From Bacillus sp. NTK071 (GTDB lineage: Bacteria; Bacillota; Bacilli; Bacillales; Guptibacillaceae), in assembly GCF_017303315.1 (NCBI RefSeq), contig NZ_JAFKOI010000005.1:62001-126000 (forward strand): a DNA stretch of 64,000 nt, read 5' to 3'. Below are positions 51,047 to 60,119 of this stretch, in pieces. The translations under genes were made by a program, and so were the position numbers. Below the pieces are notes generated by a model that searched no databases, was not told where the DNA came from, and was given only the letters and a program-made list of their open reading frames with translations. How positions within the stretch are numbered: the first letter of the stretch is position 1; each line of letters starts with the position of its first letter.

Positions 51047-51841
51047 TTATCCCAGAAGTGCTCGATCACTCGTCATTTTAGAACCTTTAATTCGTTGGAA
51101 TTCATGAAGCAACGCTTCAATGGTTAAGTTCTGTTTGTCTTCTCCGTCTACTTCTAGAATGATTCTACCACTGTCCATCATGATCAATCGATTTCCAAGA
51201 TCAAGTGCTTGCTGCATATTGTGCGTCACCATCAGAGTGGTCAGTTGAGTACGTTCAACAATTTCACCTGTAAGTTTGGTAATCAAAGCTGCTCTCGCTG
51301 GATCAAGGGCAGCTGTATGCTCATCGAGTAGCAACATTTTAGGTTCAGTAAAAGTTGCCATTAAAAGAGAAAGTGCCTGCCTCTCCCCCCCTGAAAGTAA
51401 ACCAACCTTTGCTGACAAACGATCTTCAAGACCTAGATGGAGTGTTTCCAATGCTTCTTGAAATGTTGTTCTTAGCTTCTTGGTTACACCCTTCATCAAT
51501 GTTCTTCTTCGATTTCGGTTATAAGCAAGTGCGAGATTCTCTTGAATTGTCATAGACGGCGCCGTTCCCGCCATCGGATCCTGAAAAACACGTCCGATTA
51601 ATCGGGACCTTTTGTATTCAGGTAAATTTGTAATCTTTCTATCATCTATTAACACCTCTCCAACATCTGGAGTCAATACACCTGAGATCATATTCATAAG
51701 AGTTGATTTACCTGCACCGTTGCTGCCAATCACCGTAACAAAATCACCTGGTTTAAGCGTTAAGTTAATATCCTCAAGCGCAATTTTCTCATCAAGTGTT
51801 CCTTCGTTAAATACCTTGTGAATTTGATTTAGTTGAAGCAT
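51047..51841 (-). CDS. ABC transporter ATP-binding protein (TrpXYZ-type amino acid importer)
   Basis: A 264-aa ATPase with Walker A GSNGAGKST, Q-loop, signature LSGGERQALS, Walker B KMLLLDEHTAAL and H-loop MVTHN. The ATG at 51841 follows GGGAGG inside the permease gene, whose end overlaps by 35 bases. With the permease and substrate-binding protein it forms a complete importer. The substrate is uncertain; the family includes tryptophan/tyrosine importers, and the neighbourhood suggests phenylalanine. Confidence 0.88.
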   Translation of the reverse strand: MLQLNQIHKVFNEGTLDEKIALEDINLTLKPGDFVTVIGSNGAGKSTLMNMISGVLTPDVGEVLIDDRKITNLPEYKRSRLIGRVFQDPMAGTAPSMTIQENLALAYNRNRRRTLMKGVTKKLRTTFQEALETLHLGLEDRLSAKVGLLSGGERQALSLLMATFTEPKMLLLDEHTAALDPARAALITKLTGEIVERTQLTTLMVTHNMQQALDLGNRLIMMDSGRIILEVDGEDKQNLTIEALLHEFQRIKGSKMTSDRALLG

Positions 51842-52841
51842 ACTCTTCGCCTCCCTTTTTCATTTCGTTGATCTTCATTTCTTGCTGGAGACGTTTTTTC
51901 TTCTTTCTAATTCGTTCTTTTTGTCCATCAATTAATTGAGGCAATACGAGAGCTACAATAACGATCACAGCAGTAATCAGCTTCATGTCACCTGTTTCTA
52001 GAAAGTCTACGCGAAGTGCAAGGCTGACGACGATGCGATAGACAATGGCCCCACCAACTACAGCGAAGGTAGTCACAGCGATCGTTTTTGTTCCAAAAAT
52101 CGCCTCTCCAATAATGACTGAAGCAAGACCAATAATAATCATCCCAATTCCCATTCCAACATCTGCAAAAGAACTATACTGAGCGATGAGCGCACCTGCA
52201 AGAGCGACAAGTGCATTCGATAGACCAAGTCCAAGAATCGTCAGCTGATCTGTATTTGCTGAGAAACTCCTAATCATTCGTTTATTGTCCCCTGTCGCGC
52301 GAAGCGCAAGACCAATTTGGGTGCGTAGAAATAAGTCTGTGATAATTTTGATAAGCGAAGTTACGACCAACATGCTAATTAAGACTGACCAGGTCGACGT
52401 TAGGTTCTGAAGACCGATTGCTGCTGCCATGCTTCCAAATAGTGCATCCAAACCTGTTGATGTGAAAAAAGCTTCTATCTTTGTAAAAACAGATTCTTCA
52501 TTTAGTAGAGGAACATTCGACCTTCCCATTATCCTTAGATTAATAGAGTAGAGAGCAATCATCATTAAAATACCTGCTAGTAGTGGATTAATCTTCCCTT
52601 TCGTATGAAGAAGCCCCGTTACACACCCTGCTAGAAACCCCGCTGCGATTGCTAGCAATGTTGCAAAGAATGGATTTGTTCCATTCACAATCAAAATCGC
52701 AGCAATAGCCGCACCAGTGACGAAGCTTCCATCAACCGTTAAGTCTGGAAAATCAAGAATGCGAAAAGATAAATACACACCGAGTGCCATAATGGCATAA
52801 ATAATTCCAGATTCTACTGCACCAAACATCGCTGAGCTCAT
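51807..52841 (-). CDS. ABC transporter permease (TrpY-like)
   Basis: A 344-aa permease with about nine membrane segments starting GAVESGIIYAIMALGVYLSF; the family motif FPDLTVDGSFVTGAA is present. This is the branched-chain-permease-like type that partners PF04392 binding proteins. The ATG at 52841 has AGGAGGG upstream; the extension to 52868 is not supported. A strong hairpin terminator separates it from the binding-protein gene. Confidence 0.88.
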   Translation of the reverse strand: MSSAMFGAVESGIIYAIMALGVYLSFRILDFPDLTVDGSFVTGAAIAAILIVNGTNPFFATLLAIAAGFLAGCVTGLLHTKGKINPLLAGILMMIALYSINLRIMGRSNVPLLNEESVFTKIEAFFTSTGLDALFGSMAAAIGLQNLTSTWSVLISMLVVTSLIKIITDLFLRTQIGLALRATGDNKRMIRSFSANTDQLTILGLGLSNALVALAGALIAQYSSFADVGMGIGMIIIGLASVIIGEAIFGTKTIAVTTFAVVGGAIVYRIVVSLALRVDFLETGDMKLITAVIVIVALVLPQLIDGQKERIRKKKKRLQQEMKINEMKKGGEEYASTKSNSQGI

Positions 52842-52888
52842 GCCAAAATCCCTCCTAATCCATATCAATTCCGTACAAGGTTTTCCTT

Positions 52889-52931
52889 CAAAAAAAGGTT
52901 CGAAAAAGAAGACACCTTCTTTTTCGAACCT
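52889..52931 (-). terminator. strong hairpin terminator between binding-protein and permease genes
   Basis: Perfect 16-bp stem AGGTTCGAAAAAGAAG / CTTCTTTTTCGAACCT with a 4-base loop, then seven T residues on the minus strand. Partial read-through would give more binding protein than permease. Confidence 0.85.
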
Positions 52932-52937
52932 GTCAAT

Positions 52938-53951
52938 TTACTCCGTGTATTCCCCCATTTCTTCCCATTCTTCCTTAACTTCGATATCCATTTCGTCTGC
53001 TGCTTTTTTGTTCATCTTAAGCTTGAGATTCTGTGGATACTGAACTGACAAATCTGCAGCTGTTGCTTCACCCTTAAGGATCTTCGCTGCCATTTGACCA
53101 GCTTCATATCCAATATCCTTGTAGTCAAATCCATATGCTGCAAATGCGCCACGATTAACAGAATCAAATTCTCCAGCAAACATTGGAATGTCTTTATCAT
53201 TTGCTACACTAATGACTGATTCAAGAGCAGATACAACAGTGTTGTCTGTTGCAATGTAGATAACATCTACTTTACCAACAAGAGCTTCAGCAGCCTGTTT
53301 AACTTCAGCCGAGGTTGAGACGCTCTTTTCTACCGCTTTCATACCCTTACTATTTAAGGCTTTCTTAACAATTTCAACCTGTGCAACTGAATTTTGTTCG
53401 CCAGCGTTGTAAATTAACCCCACATTTTCAGCTTTAAATTCATTAGCAATAAATTCAATTGTTTTAGGAATCGCTTCAGGATGTGTATCCGTTGTTCCTG
53501 TAATGTTCTCTCCCGGTTTATCAAAAGATTCAACAAGCTTTGCACCTACTGGATCGGTAACAGATGTGAATATAATTGGAATATCAGATGTTGCATTTAA
53601 TGCGGACTGTGCACTTGGTGTTGAATTAGCGAAAATAAGATCCACTTCATCTCCGACTAAGTTTTGAGCGATTGTGTTACTGTTGTTCATATCGTTCTGT
53701 GCGTTTTGAATATCATATGTAACGTTATCGCCTTCTTTAAAACCGTTCTCTTCAAGAGCCATTTTAAATCCTTCAAAAGCTGCATCGAGCGAAGGATGTT
53801 CAACAATCTGCGTAACCCCAATCGTATAAGACTCCTTACTTTCTTCTCCATCGCTATTTTCCGAATTAGAAGAAGTACTGTTTGATCCACACCCTGCAAG
53901 AGCCATTACACTAACAAGAGATATTCCAACCCACTTTTTCCAAGATTTCAC
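52938..53951 (-). CDS. ABC substrate-binding lipoprotein (PF04392 type, TrpX-like)
   Basis: Extracytoplasmic substrate-binding protein of 337 aa. The signal peptide ends in lipobox LAGC (lipid Cys21), a Ser/Asn linker follows, and the body has TIGVTQIVEHPSLDAAFEGF and PIIFTSVTDPVGAKLV, typical of the TrpX/ABC_sub_bind family. It is the first gene of a three-gene importer. Sequence near the start can form an ATAAGTT/AACTTAT hairpin. Confidence 0.9.
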   Translation of the reverse strand: MKSWKKWVGISLVSVMALAGCGSNSTSSNSENSDGEESKESYTIGVTQIVEHPSLDAAFEGFKMALEENGFKEGDNVTYDIQNAQNDMNNSNTIAQNLVGDEVDLIFANSTPSAQSALNATSDIPIIFTSVTDPVGAKLVESFDKPGENITGTTDTHPEAIPKTIEFIANEFKAENVGLIYNAGEQNSVAQVEIVKKALNSKGMKAVEKSVSTSAEVKQAAEALVGKVDVIYIATDNTVVSALESVISVANDKDIPMFAGEFDSVNRGAFAAYGFDYKDIGYEAGQMAAKILKGEATAADLSVQYPQNLKLKMNKKAADEMDIEVKEEWEEMGEYTE

Positions 53952-54046
53952 ACGCCTGTCCTCCCCTAGATAAGTTATTAAAACTTATCGTTTTCATATT
54001 TTCTATACACCATTTAGCACTAATTCATCCGGCATATTGTATCGTT

Positions 54047-54075
54047 ATGGTACACTTGCAAATCTAGCTTGTCAA
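54047..54075 (-). promoter_or_regulatory. sigma-A promoter of the ABC importer
   Basis: Minus-strand TTGACA (54070-54075), 17 bases, TACCAT (54047-54052). The leader to the gene is about 90 bases with an ATAAGTT/AACTTAT hairpin but no T-box features. Confidence 0.6.
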
Positions 54076-54133
54076 CGAGATGTCAAATAATTATAACTAT
54101 TTTATATTTTCGAAAAACAGTGTAGTATAAGAG

Positions 54134-55105
54134 TTATAAACCCTTTTGCATCAATGTATTGAATTTGGAAGATAGATTCTCAAAAATCCCTGTTGCTTCC
54201 CCTATCATCTCGTCAAAGAGCTCCTTTACCGTAGGAGTAGATGTCAATAATCCACTAATTTGCCCACCATTAATAAATCCCTCATCAAGTCGTCCCTCAA
54301 TAGCGCCAATTCTGTGCTTGTTTTCATCAGTCATTGCTGCAAAGTTTTTCGAATCAATACCATCCAACTCTGCTTCTACCAACCGATCGGAATACTCTGT
54401 CTTCAACACCCTGCGGACCTTTCCTACACTACGACCAATAATGACTGTTCCAGTGTCGTTTGCTTCCATAAGCTTTGCTAAATAGCGCTCATGATAGGGA
54501 GAATCTTTTGTTGCCACAAGCCTTGTTCCCATTTGCACTCCTTTTGCACCAAGGGCTAAAGCAGCAGCTAGTCCTCGTCCATCTCCAACACCCCCTGCTG
54601 CAATGACAGGGACTGATACGTTTGCAACTAGTTGGGGAATTAAGGTCATTGTTGTTAGCTCAAGAGGTGAGTTAATGCCTGCGGCTTCATATCCCTCACC
54701 AACGATTAGATCAGCTCCGGCTTCTTCTGCTTTTCTGGCATGCTTAACACTTGCTGTTACACAAATAACTTTTATCCCATTTTGTTTAAAGAACGGTATA
54801 AAAGGTGCAGGATTTCCTGCTGATAGGGATACAACTGGAACAACGTGTTTCACTGCTAACTCACACATTTCTTTAAAATGTGTTGTCACTGTAATTGGAA
54901 TATTAAGGGCGAATGGTTTAGACGTTCGATTCTTCATATCTAGCAGAAGCTCTTCCACTTCATCTGGCCCCATTGTTCCTGTTCCAATTGTTCCAAGACC
55001 TCCTGCTTCTGACACAGCAGCAGCTAGAATTGGACTCGAAATATTTCCCATCCCACCCTGGATAATCGGGTACCGAATCGAAAGTAATTCACAAACACTA
55101 TTCAT
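54134..55105 (-). CDS. nitronate monooxygenase / FabK-like flavoprotein
   Basis: A 323-aa FMN enzyme of the NMO/2-nitropropane dioxygenase family with YPIIQGGMGNISSP, SEAGGLGTIG, GADLIVGEGYEAAG, and the phosphate-binding VIAAGGVGDGRGLAAALALG and GVQMGTR. It may oxidise nitronates or act on enoyl thioesters. Its link to phenylacetate metabolism is by position and a shared upstream motif only. Confidence 0.87.
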   Translation of the reverse strand: MNSVCELLSIRYPIIQGGMGNISSPILAAAVSEAGGLGTIGTGTMGPDEVEELLLDMKNRTSKPFALNIPITVTTHFKEMCELAVKHVVPVVSLSAGNPAPFIPFFKQNGIKVICVTASVKHARKAEEAGADLIVGEGYEAAGINSPLELTTMTLIPQLVANVSVPVIAAGGVGDGRGLAAALALGAKGVQMGTRLVATKDSPYHERYLAKLMEANDTGTVIIGRSVGKVRRVLKTEYSDRLVEAELDGIDSKNFAAMTDENKHRIGAIEGRLDEGFINGGQISGLLTSTPTVKELFDEMIGEATGIFENLSSKFNTLMQKGL

Positions 55106-55125
55106 CTATTAATCTCCTTCCTTTT

Positions 55126-55149
55126 TATATAACGATAAACAAACGATAT
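55126..55149. promoter_or_regulatory. third copy of the paa-type operator motif
   Basis: TATATAACG, 7 bases, AACGATAT between the divergent NMO and paaY genes. The sites at 50925 and 61434 have the same layout (TATAxxACG-N7-AACG). Confidence 0.6.
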
Positions 55150-55236
55150 AACTTATTCGTGTTATACTTATTTATAACATTCAAAAGAGACCTATCATAT
55201 TCCTGCTTAAAGTTAATGGAAAGGGGAGCAATTTTT

Positions 55237-55767
55237 ATGTTAATTTCGTATCAAGGAATTGAACCAGTAATTAATGAGGAGGTATTTATTGCACCTGGTG
55301 CCAAAGTCATTGGCGATGTACGAATTGGAGCAGAATCTAGCGTATGGTTTAATGCCGTTCTTCGAGGAGACGAAGCACCCATCGTGATTGGTAATGCTTG
55401 TAATATTCAAGACAACTGCACCTGTCATTTATTCGAGGGTTATCCTCTGGTATTAGAAGACGAAGTATCAGTTGGACATAATGCTATACTACATGGTTGT
55501 ACAATTAGGAAAGGTGCTTTGATTGGTATGGGAGCAATCATACTTGATGGAGCAGAGATTGGAGAAGGATCACTAATCGGAGCAAATACGCTCATACCTT
55601 CCGGCAAGAAAATACCGCCAAACTCAATGGTCCTTGGATCACCTGGTAAAGTAATTAGAGAATTATCTGATAAAGACAGAGAACTCATTAGACTAACAAT
55701 TGAAACATATAAGACAAAAGGAAAAGAATTTAAAGAACAGTCACATATCGTAAGTGAAGTAAGATAG
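55237..55767 (+). CDS. paaY: gamma-carbonic-anhydrase-like hexapeptide protein PaaY
   Basis: A 176-aa left-handed beta-helix protein with repeated hexapeptides (GDVRIG, GNACNI, EIGEGS). Conserved metal ligands sit in CTCHLFEG and SVGHNAILHG (His residues). In paa clusters this is PaaY, a thioesterase that removes dead-end CoA products. The ATG at 55237 follows AAAGGGGAG; the frame extends upstream without a site. It is the only plus-strand gene in the cluster and is divergent from the NMO gene. Confidence 0.85.
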   Translation: MLISYQGIEPVINEEVFIAPGAKVIGDVRIGAESSVWFNAVLRGDEAPIVIGNACNIQDNCTCHLFEGYPLVLEDEVSVGHNAILHGCTIRKGALIGMGAIILDGAEIGEGSLIGANTLIPSGKKIPPNSMVLGSPGKVIRELSDKDRELIRLTIETYKTKGKEFKEQSHIVSEVR

Positions 55768-55769
55768 AA

Positions 55770-55800
55770 AAAGAAGGAACGGGAGTCCGTTCCTTCTTTC
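55770..55800. terminator. bidirectional terminator
   Basis: Perfect 13-bp stem AAAGAAGGAACGG / CCGTTCCTTCTTT between paaY and the convergent paaX. Confidence 0.9.
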
Positions 55801-56693
55801 TATGGTCGGTCAATTAGTAGTGGATGTTGTAATGCATCGTACCCATTGTCCTTATTTGTTAATTCGTTTCCTTCTTTAAAAACCTCTTCAAAGAATTGAG
55901 ACGAAGGCTTAGCAAGCGTTTTGTAGTAATCACTAAATAACCTTGCAGCATGTTCACCTGGCCATTCATCAGGTAGCAATTCCGTCGGTAGACCTGGATC
56001 TATGAATAAAAACTTCCTATATTCATGTACCAATTTTGCTCGTTCTACGAAACATTCTCCGTCACTCATCTTACCTTGTTCAATCTTACTTCGATCCACC
56101 ACATATCGTTCACTATACATTTTAATAAACTCTCTATACTTCTCACTTATTTCATCCAGGTTCCAGCATTCGTTCACTAGCGCTATGTTCTCATGTGGCC
56201 CTTTGTAATCAGCAATAAAGAAATGAACATGCTCACTAATATCATATTTCTCAATAAGCAGTTCCACTTGTTCTTCAAGATGATTAGGTGATAGCCACAA
56301 GCTAGCAGAAGAACTTCCAAACCCACTCCAAACTAATTCCTTACGAAGCTCGTCTCGAATATGTCGCTTTTCTTCAGGAATCGTATAAAGGAACATTCTC
56401 CATCTACCGTCCCATTCAGATGGCTGAAGCTTAAAAATCCTTCTTGCTGCTTCATCCATACGCTTCACACCGCGCTCTGTCAGGTAATAAAAGCTTTTAT
56501 TACCTACTTTCCGCGATTGCACCCATCCCTGTTTATTCATCCTTGAGATGGCTGCTCGAACTGATTGGTCGTTGTGTCCAAATTCTTTCAAAAGGCGAAT
56601 AAGACTTCCTATCCAGATTTCATTACCATAATGTCTAATATATTCTCCATATAAAGTGAAGATCATCGACCTTGTATTTAAACCCTCATTCAT
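55800..56693 (-). CDS. paaX: PaaX-family transcriptional repressor of phenylacetate catabolism
   Basis: A 297-aa regulator starting MNEGLNTRSMIFTLYGEYIR. A winged helix follows (IGSLIRLLKEFGHNDQSVRA, FYYLTERG), then a dimerisation part (WDGRWRMFLYTIPEEKR) and a C-terminal ligand domain, as in PaaX. PaaX is normally released from DNA by phenylacetyl-CoA. The start is uncertain among several ATGs at 56693-56714; 56693 has the best spacing to GGGGG. A perfect palindrome lies just upstream (56713-56730). Confidence 0.9.
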   Translation of the reverse strand: MNEGLNTRSMIFTLYGEYIRHYGNEIWIGSLIRLLKEFGHNDQSVRAAISRMNKQGWVQSRKVGNKSFYYLTERGVKRMDEAARRIFKLQPSEWDGRWRMFLYTIPEEKRHIRDELRKELVWSGFGSSSASLWLSPNHLEEQVELLIEKYDISEHVHFFIADYKGPHENIALVNECWNLDEISEKYREFIKMYSERYVVDRSKIEQGKMSDGECFVERAKLVHEYRKFLFIDPGLPTELLPDEWPGEHAARLFSDYYKTLAKPSSQFFEEVFKEGNELTNKDNGYDALQHPLLIDRP

Positions 56694-56712
56694 CATCATA
56701 CCCCCGCTCGTC

Positions 56713-56730
56713 ATAACGGTATACCGTTAT
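56713..56730. promoter_or_regulatory. palindromic operator upstream of paaX
   Basis: Perfect 18-bp palindrome ATAACGGTATACCGTTAT, overlapping the alternative early starts of paaX. It contains the AACG half-site seen at the other sites but in inverted arrangement. Confidence 0.55.
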
Positions 56731-56787
56731 TAACACGTAGCCTAAATATGATGTTATACTACCAGAGCACAACGCTCAACGCAACTT

Positions 56788-57564
56788 TTACTCGCCTCTA
56801 AATTCTGGCTTACGCTTTTCAGCAAACGCCTCGAGCGCTTCCAAACGATCTTTTGTTGGAATCGTAACTTCGTACGCTTTAGATTCAATAGCCATCCCAG
56901 TATGCCGATCGACATTCATACCTTCACGTACTGCGAACTTCGCCTGTTGCACAGCAACAGGTGCATTGCGACAAATTTCAGAAGCAAGCTCTTCACACGT
57001 TGTAAGCAACTCTTCTCGATTAACTACACCATTCAATATGCCATATTCATGTGCTTCTTCCGAAGACAGCTTACGAGCCGTTAACACTAACTCCATAGCC
57101 TTTGCAGTCCCAATTAATCGAGGAAGTCGCTGGGTTCCACCTGCTCCAGGAATAATACCAAGACTTGTTTCAGTTAGACCCATTTTTGTTCCTTCTACTG
57201 CATAACGGAAATCACAGGCAAGCGCCAGTTCAAATCCACCTCCGAATGCGTAACCATTCAATGCAGCAATCGTTGGTTGTGGCAATGACTCGACAGCAGT
57301 AAATACCTCTCGAATTTTCTTAACATTCCTTCGGACTTCACTTTCTGATAATGTTCTTCTTTCTTTTAAATCAGCTCCCGCACTGAAAGCCTTTTCACCC
57401 GCTCCCATAAAAATAACAGCCCTCACATTACGATCTGAATAAATGTCATCTACAATTCCTTGCAGAACTGAGAGCGTTTCGAAATTAAAGCAATTCAATA
57501 CATCTGGACGGTTTAATGTAACGTACCCTATGTGATTTTCCACCTCATATGTAACAACAGCCAT
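56788..57564 (-). CDS. paaF: enoyl-CoA hydratase, PaaF-like
   Basis: A 258-aa crotonase-fold enzyme. Both hydratase acids are present: Glu112 in AFGGGFELALACDF and Glu132 in LTETSLGIIPGAGG. In the paa pathway PaaF hydrates 2,3-dehydroadipyl-CoA. The ATG at 57564 follows GGAGGT; the upstream extension to 57627 is not supported. It is the last gene of the paa operon, 144 bases after paaG, with a possible internal promoter (TTGCCC-N16-TACAAT). Confidence 0.82.
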   Translation of the reverse strand: MAVVTYEVENHIGYVTLNRPDVLNCFNFETLSVLQGIVDDIYSDRNVRAVIFMGAGEKAFSAGADLKERRTLSESEVRRNVKKIREVFTAVESLPQPTIAALNGYAFGGGFELALACDFRYAVEGTKMGLTETSLGIIPGAGGTQRLPRLIGTAKAMELVLTARKLSSEEAHEYGILNGVVNREELLTTCEELASEICRNAPVAVQQAKFAVREGMNVDRHTGMAIESKAYEVTIPTKDRLEALEAFAEKRKPEFRGE

Positions 57565-57708
57565 TTCATTACCTCCTCTAGTATTGTAAGCATAGGAAAG
57601 AGCCGGGCAATTGATTGAAATGCGCAATCAACCTCCGCGGCTACTTTCACTCTATAGCATCTATTCTTGATAATCCCTCTGTTTCCTTCTTTTTAAGTAC
57701 CCGCTATT

Positions 57709-58482
57709 TTAGCTACCTTGAAAGACAGGCTTACGCTTCTCAGCAAATGCCCTAACCCCTTCAGCATGGTCATTCGTTCGACCTGCTTCACGCTGTGCAT
57801 TTGCTTCCATATCAAGCACCTGGTCAAGACTATTATCAAAGCTCTTTGAAAAGCTCTGTTTGATTAGACCGACAGCTTTCGGTGGAAGTGCCGCAAGACG
57901 GTTCGCAAATGCTACTATCCCCTTCTCCCACTGTTCATTCGAAATAATCTCGTTAACTAGCCCTAATTCCTTCGCTTCAGATGCACTTACCTTATCCCCA
58001 AGCATTGCAAGCTCCAGCGCCTTCGCGTGACCAACGAGGCGAGGAAGAAAGTAGGTGCTTCCTGAATCAGGAACGAGTCCTACATGAACAAATGCTTCTA
58101 TAAAACTAGCACGCTCGTGCGCCAATCGAAAATCACACGCAAGAGCAAGGCTCATACCTGCACCTGCAGCTACCCCATTAACTGCTGCAACAATTGGCTT
58201 ACTGGAGGATACAATTTGTTTTACCATCGGATTATAAGCAGTCCTAAGCATTTCACCATGATCAATTCCTTCTTCTACTCCATTTAAATCCTGACCGGAG
58301 CAAAAAGCTCTACCATTCCCTGTCACTACGATACAGCGGACTTCTTGATCACTTGTAGCTTTCCCAATTGCTTCTGCTACTTCCTGATTCATTTTAAATG
58401 TAAACGCATTCAATTTATCTGGTCGATTTAAACGGACCCAGCTTACGTGATCCTTTACCTCGTATTCAATGGTTTCGAACAT
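57709..58482 (-). CDS. paaG: ring 1,2-epoxyphenylacetyl-CoA isomerase, PaaG
   Basis: A 257-aa crotonase-family enzyme. The two hydratase glutamates are missing (AAGAGMSLALACDF), while Asp139 in GLVPDSGSTYFLPRLVG matches the catalytic Asp of PaaG, which isomerises the ring epoxide to oxepin-CoA. The family start MFETIEYEV at 58482 is chosen; an ATG at 58503 overlaps the EthD stop and is the alternative. Confidence 0.87.
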   Translation of the reverse strand: MFETIEYEVKDHVSWVRLNRPDKLNAFTFKMNQEVAEAIGKATSDQEVRCIVVTGNGRAFCSGQDLNGVEEGIDHGEMLRTAYNPMVKQIVSSSKPIVAAVNGVAAGAGMSLALACDFRLAHERASFIEAFVHVGLVPDSGSTYFLPRLVGHAKALELAMLGDKVSASEAKELGLVNEIISNEQWEKGIVAFANRLAALPPKAVGLIKQSFSKSFDNSLDQVLDMEANAQREAGRTNDHAEGVRAFAEKRKPVFQGS

Positions 58483-58502
58483 ACCTTTGACACCGTCCCT
58501 CA

Positions 58503-58823
58503 TTACTTTGTATGAACTTTTTCGCTAACTTCTTCTCCAATCATTAACGTGACGAGATCGCCTGCAAAGCTCATTAAATCTTTGCCTGATGCTTTACCTT
58601 CCTGAGACTTCATACCCGCCTTCATCGATTCATGATCTTCATAGAACATTTCGCACATTAAATAATAGTCGCTTTTCCCCATTGGTGATCCTACAATTTT
58701 TGTAACTTCCATTTTCTTCAGTCCTGGAATTTTCGATGTAATTGGAGCATGCGTATTAAAGTAATGCTCATCAAATTTCTGTGCGTTCTCCGGCTGTTTA
58801 TACAATGCAATCACTTTTACCAT
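58503..58823 (-). CDS. EthD family protein
   Basis: A 106-aa dimeric alpha/beta barrel protein, MVKVIALYKQPENAQKFDEHY with PGLKKMEVTKIVGSP and YYLMCEMFYED, the EthD signature. EthD-like proteins occur in degradation operons of Gram-positive bacteria and their role is unclear. It lies between paaD and paaG in the same operon. Confidence 0.85.
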   Translation of the reverse strand: MVKVIALYKQPENAQKFDEHYFNTHAPITSKIPGLKKMEVTKIVGSPMGKSDYYLMCEMFYEDHESMKAGMKSQEGKASGKDLMSFAGDLVTLMIGEEVSEKVHTK

Positions 58824-58848
58824 TCTTCATCAACCTTTCTCAAATTAG

Positions 58849-59322
58849 TTAAATCGATACAGGCTTCATTGCCTCAAATGGGTTTTTACAAGACTTGCAA
58901 TACAAAATACTTCTACAAGCAGCCGGACCAAAAATATTATCCAGCGTTGTATAAACAGATCCACAGTAAGGACATGGAACTCGCCACTCGTCACCTTGAT
59001 GATTCTCAGGTGGCGCTATTCCAAACTCCTTCAATTCGCGCCTTCCTTTCTCAGAGACACGCTCTGTCGTCCAAATAGGATCGCGAATAAATGTTACGGT
59101 AACAGATTTCACATCATGAATATCTTCTACAGCGAGCTTCATATCCCTTTTAATGATATCGAGAGCAGGACAACCAGAGAACGTCGGCATCGCATCAATT
59201 TCCACATGACGATCGATTGTCCGAACAGCATAGACTATTCCAAGATCCACTACGCTGATTGTTGGGATTTCAGGATCTTTGACTGTTTGAAGAGCCTCCA
59301 TTACTCGTTCCTCAAGTGTCAT
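58849..59322 (-). CDS. paaD: phenylacetyl-CoA 1,2-epoxidase auxiliary subunit PaaD
   Basis: A 157-aa protein with an N-terminal DUF59/MIP18 domain (VKDPEIPTISVVDLGIVYAV, FSGCPALDIIK) and a C-terminal zinc ribbon (CPYCGS and CKSC). PaaD helps mature or supply the diiron epoxidase. The ATG at 59322 has GAAAGGG upstream. The alternative ATG at 59346 lies in the end of paaC and lacks a site. Confidence 0.9.
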   Translation of the reverse strand: MTLEERVMEALQTVKDPEIPTISVVDLGIVYAVRTIDRHVEIDAMPTFSGCPALDIIKRDMKLAVEDIHDVKSVTVTFIRDPIWTTERVSEKGRRELKEFGIAPPENHQGDEWRVPCPYCGSVYTTLDNIFGPAACRSILYCKSCKNPFEAMKPVSI

Positions 59323-59339
59323 AACAACAACCCTTTCGT

Positions 59340-60119
59340 TTACCATTCTACTGCCGGAATGGATTGATAGACTTCAGAAAGAGTCGCTAACGAGGTTGTC
59401 AGATGCTTGGTGTGAATACCATTACGGCCGTTTCCTTTATTCATCGTCATTGATAAATCAATTTGTTCGTTCTTCTGCAATTCTGTTATCCAGCGTTGCT
59501 TAAGTGTTGCTTCACTTTCGATAAGAGATAGTTTAACAATCTGATCTCCTAGTTCGCCATAAGAAAAAATCCCATCAAAATCTTCTAATACGAGTTTAAT
59601 AGCTTTCTCCATTCGATTTCGTGCTTCAGGAGTACTATTCATTAACTGATTAAACCATGTTTCCCAGTGCATCAGATGGTAGCTCATTTCCACTGATATT
59701 TTCTTTGCAATGTGTTGAAGAGGCTCATATGATTCTGCTTTAATTGAATCGAGTCGAATTTTCTTAGCAAGAGTATAGAAGTAATTCCGGACGACTGTAA
59801 ATCCCCAGTCGTAGTCGGGATTCTCTAGATAAGTTCCTGTTCCATTTGGCAGTTCTAGAATAATGGCGTTATGAAACTTTTCAGGAGGGCGGTTATGTGT
59901 GAGATCATCTGCCTCTCCTTCTCCAATCTCTTCTAACAAAGAATAATAAAGCGTAGCATGCCCCATTAAATCCTGACTAATGGATGAAAAAGCAACATCT
60001 TCTTCGATATGTGGAGCAAGACCCAGCCATTCAGACCCTCGATAAGCCAAGATGAAATCATCGTCTGCAAGCTGATACAATAATTCTATTAAGCATTTGC
60101 GGTACTCACCTGATTCCAT
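59340..60119 (-). CDS. paaC: phenylacetyl-CoA 1,2-epoxidase subunit PaaC
   Basis: A 259-aa structural subunit of the epoxidase, a ferritin-like helical protein (LLYQLADDDFILAYRGSEWLG, SQDLMGHATLYYSLL) paired with PaaA. It lacks a full diiron site, as is usual for PaaC. It starts at the paaB stop (TAATG). Confidence 0.92.
   Translation of the reverse strand: MESGEYRKCLIELLYQLADDDFILAYRGSEWLGLAPHIEEDVAFSSISQDLMGHATLYYSLLEEIGEGEADDLTHNRPPEKFHNAIILELPNGTGTYLENPDYDWGFTVVRNYFYTLAKKIRLDSIKAESYEPLQHIAKKISVEMSYHLMHWETWFNQLMNSTPEARNRMEKAIKLVLEDFDGIFSYGELGDQIVKLSLIESEATLKQRWITELQKNEQIDLSMTMNKGNGRNGIHTKHLTTSLATLSEVYQSIPAVEW

Noticed and set aside
53952-54075. T-box or riboswitch in the leader of the ABC importer
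   Set aside because: The leader is only about 90 bases, with a small hairpin and no T-box sequence.
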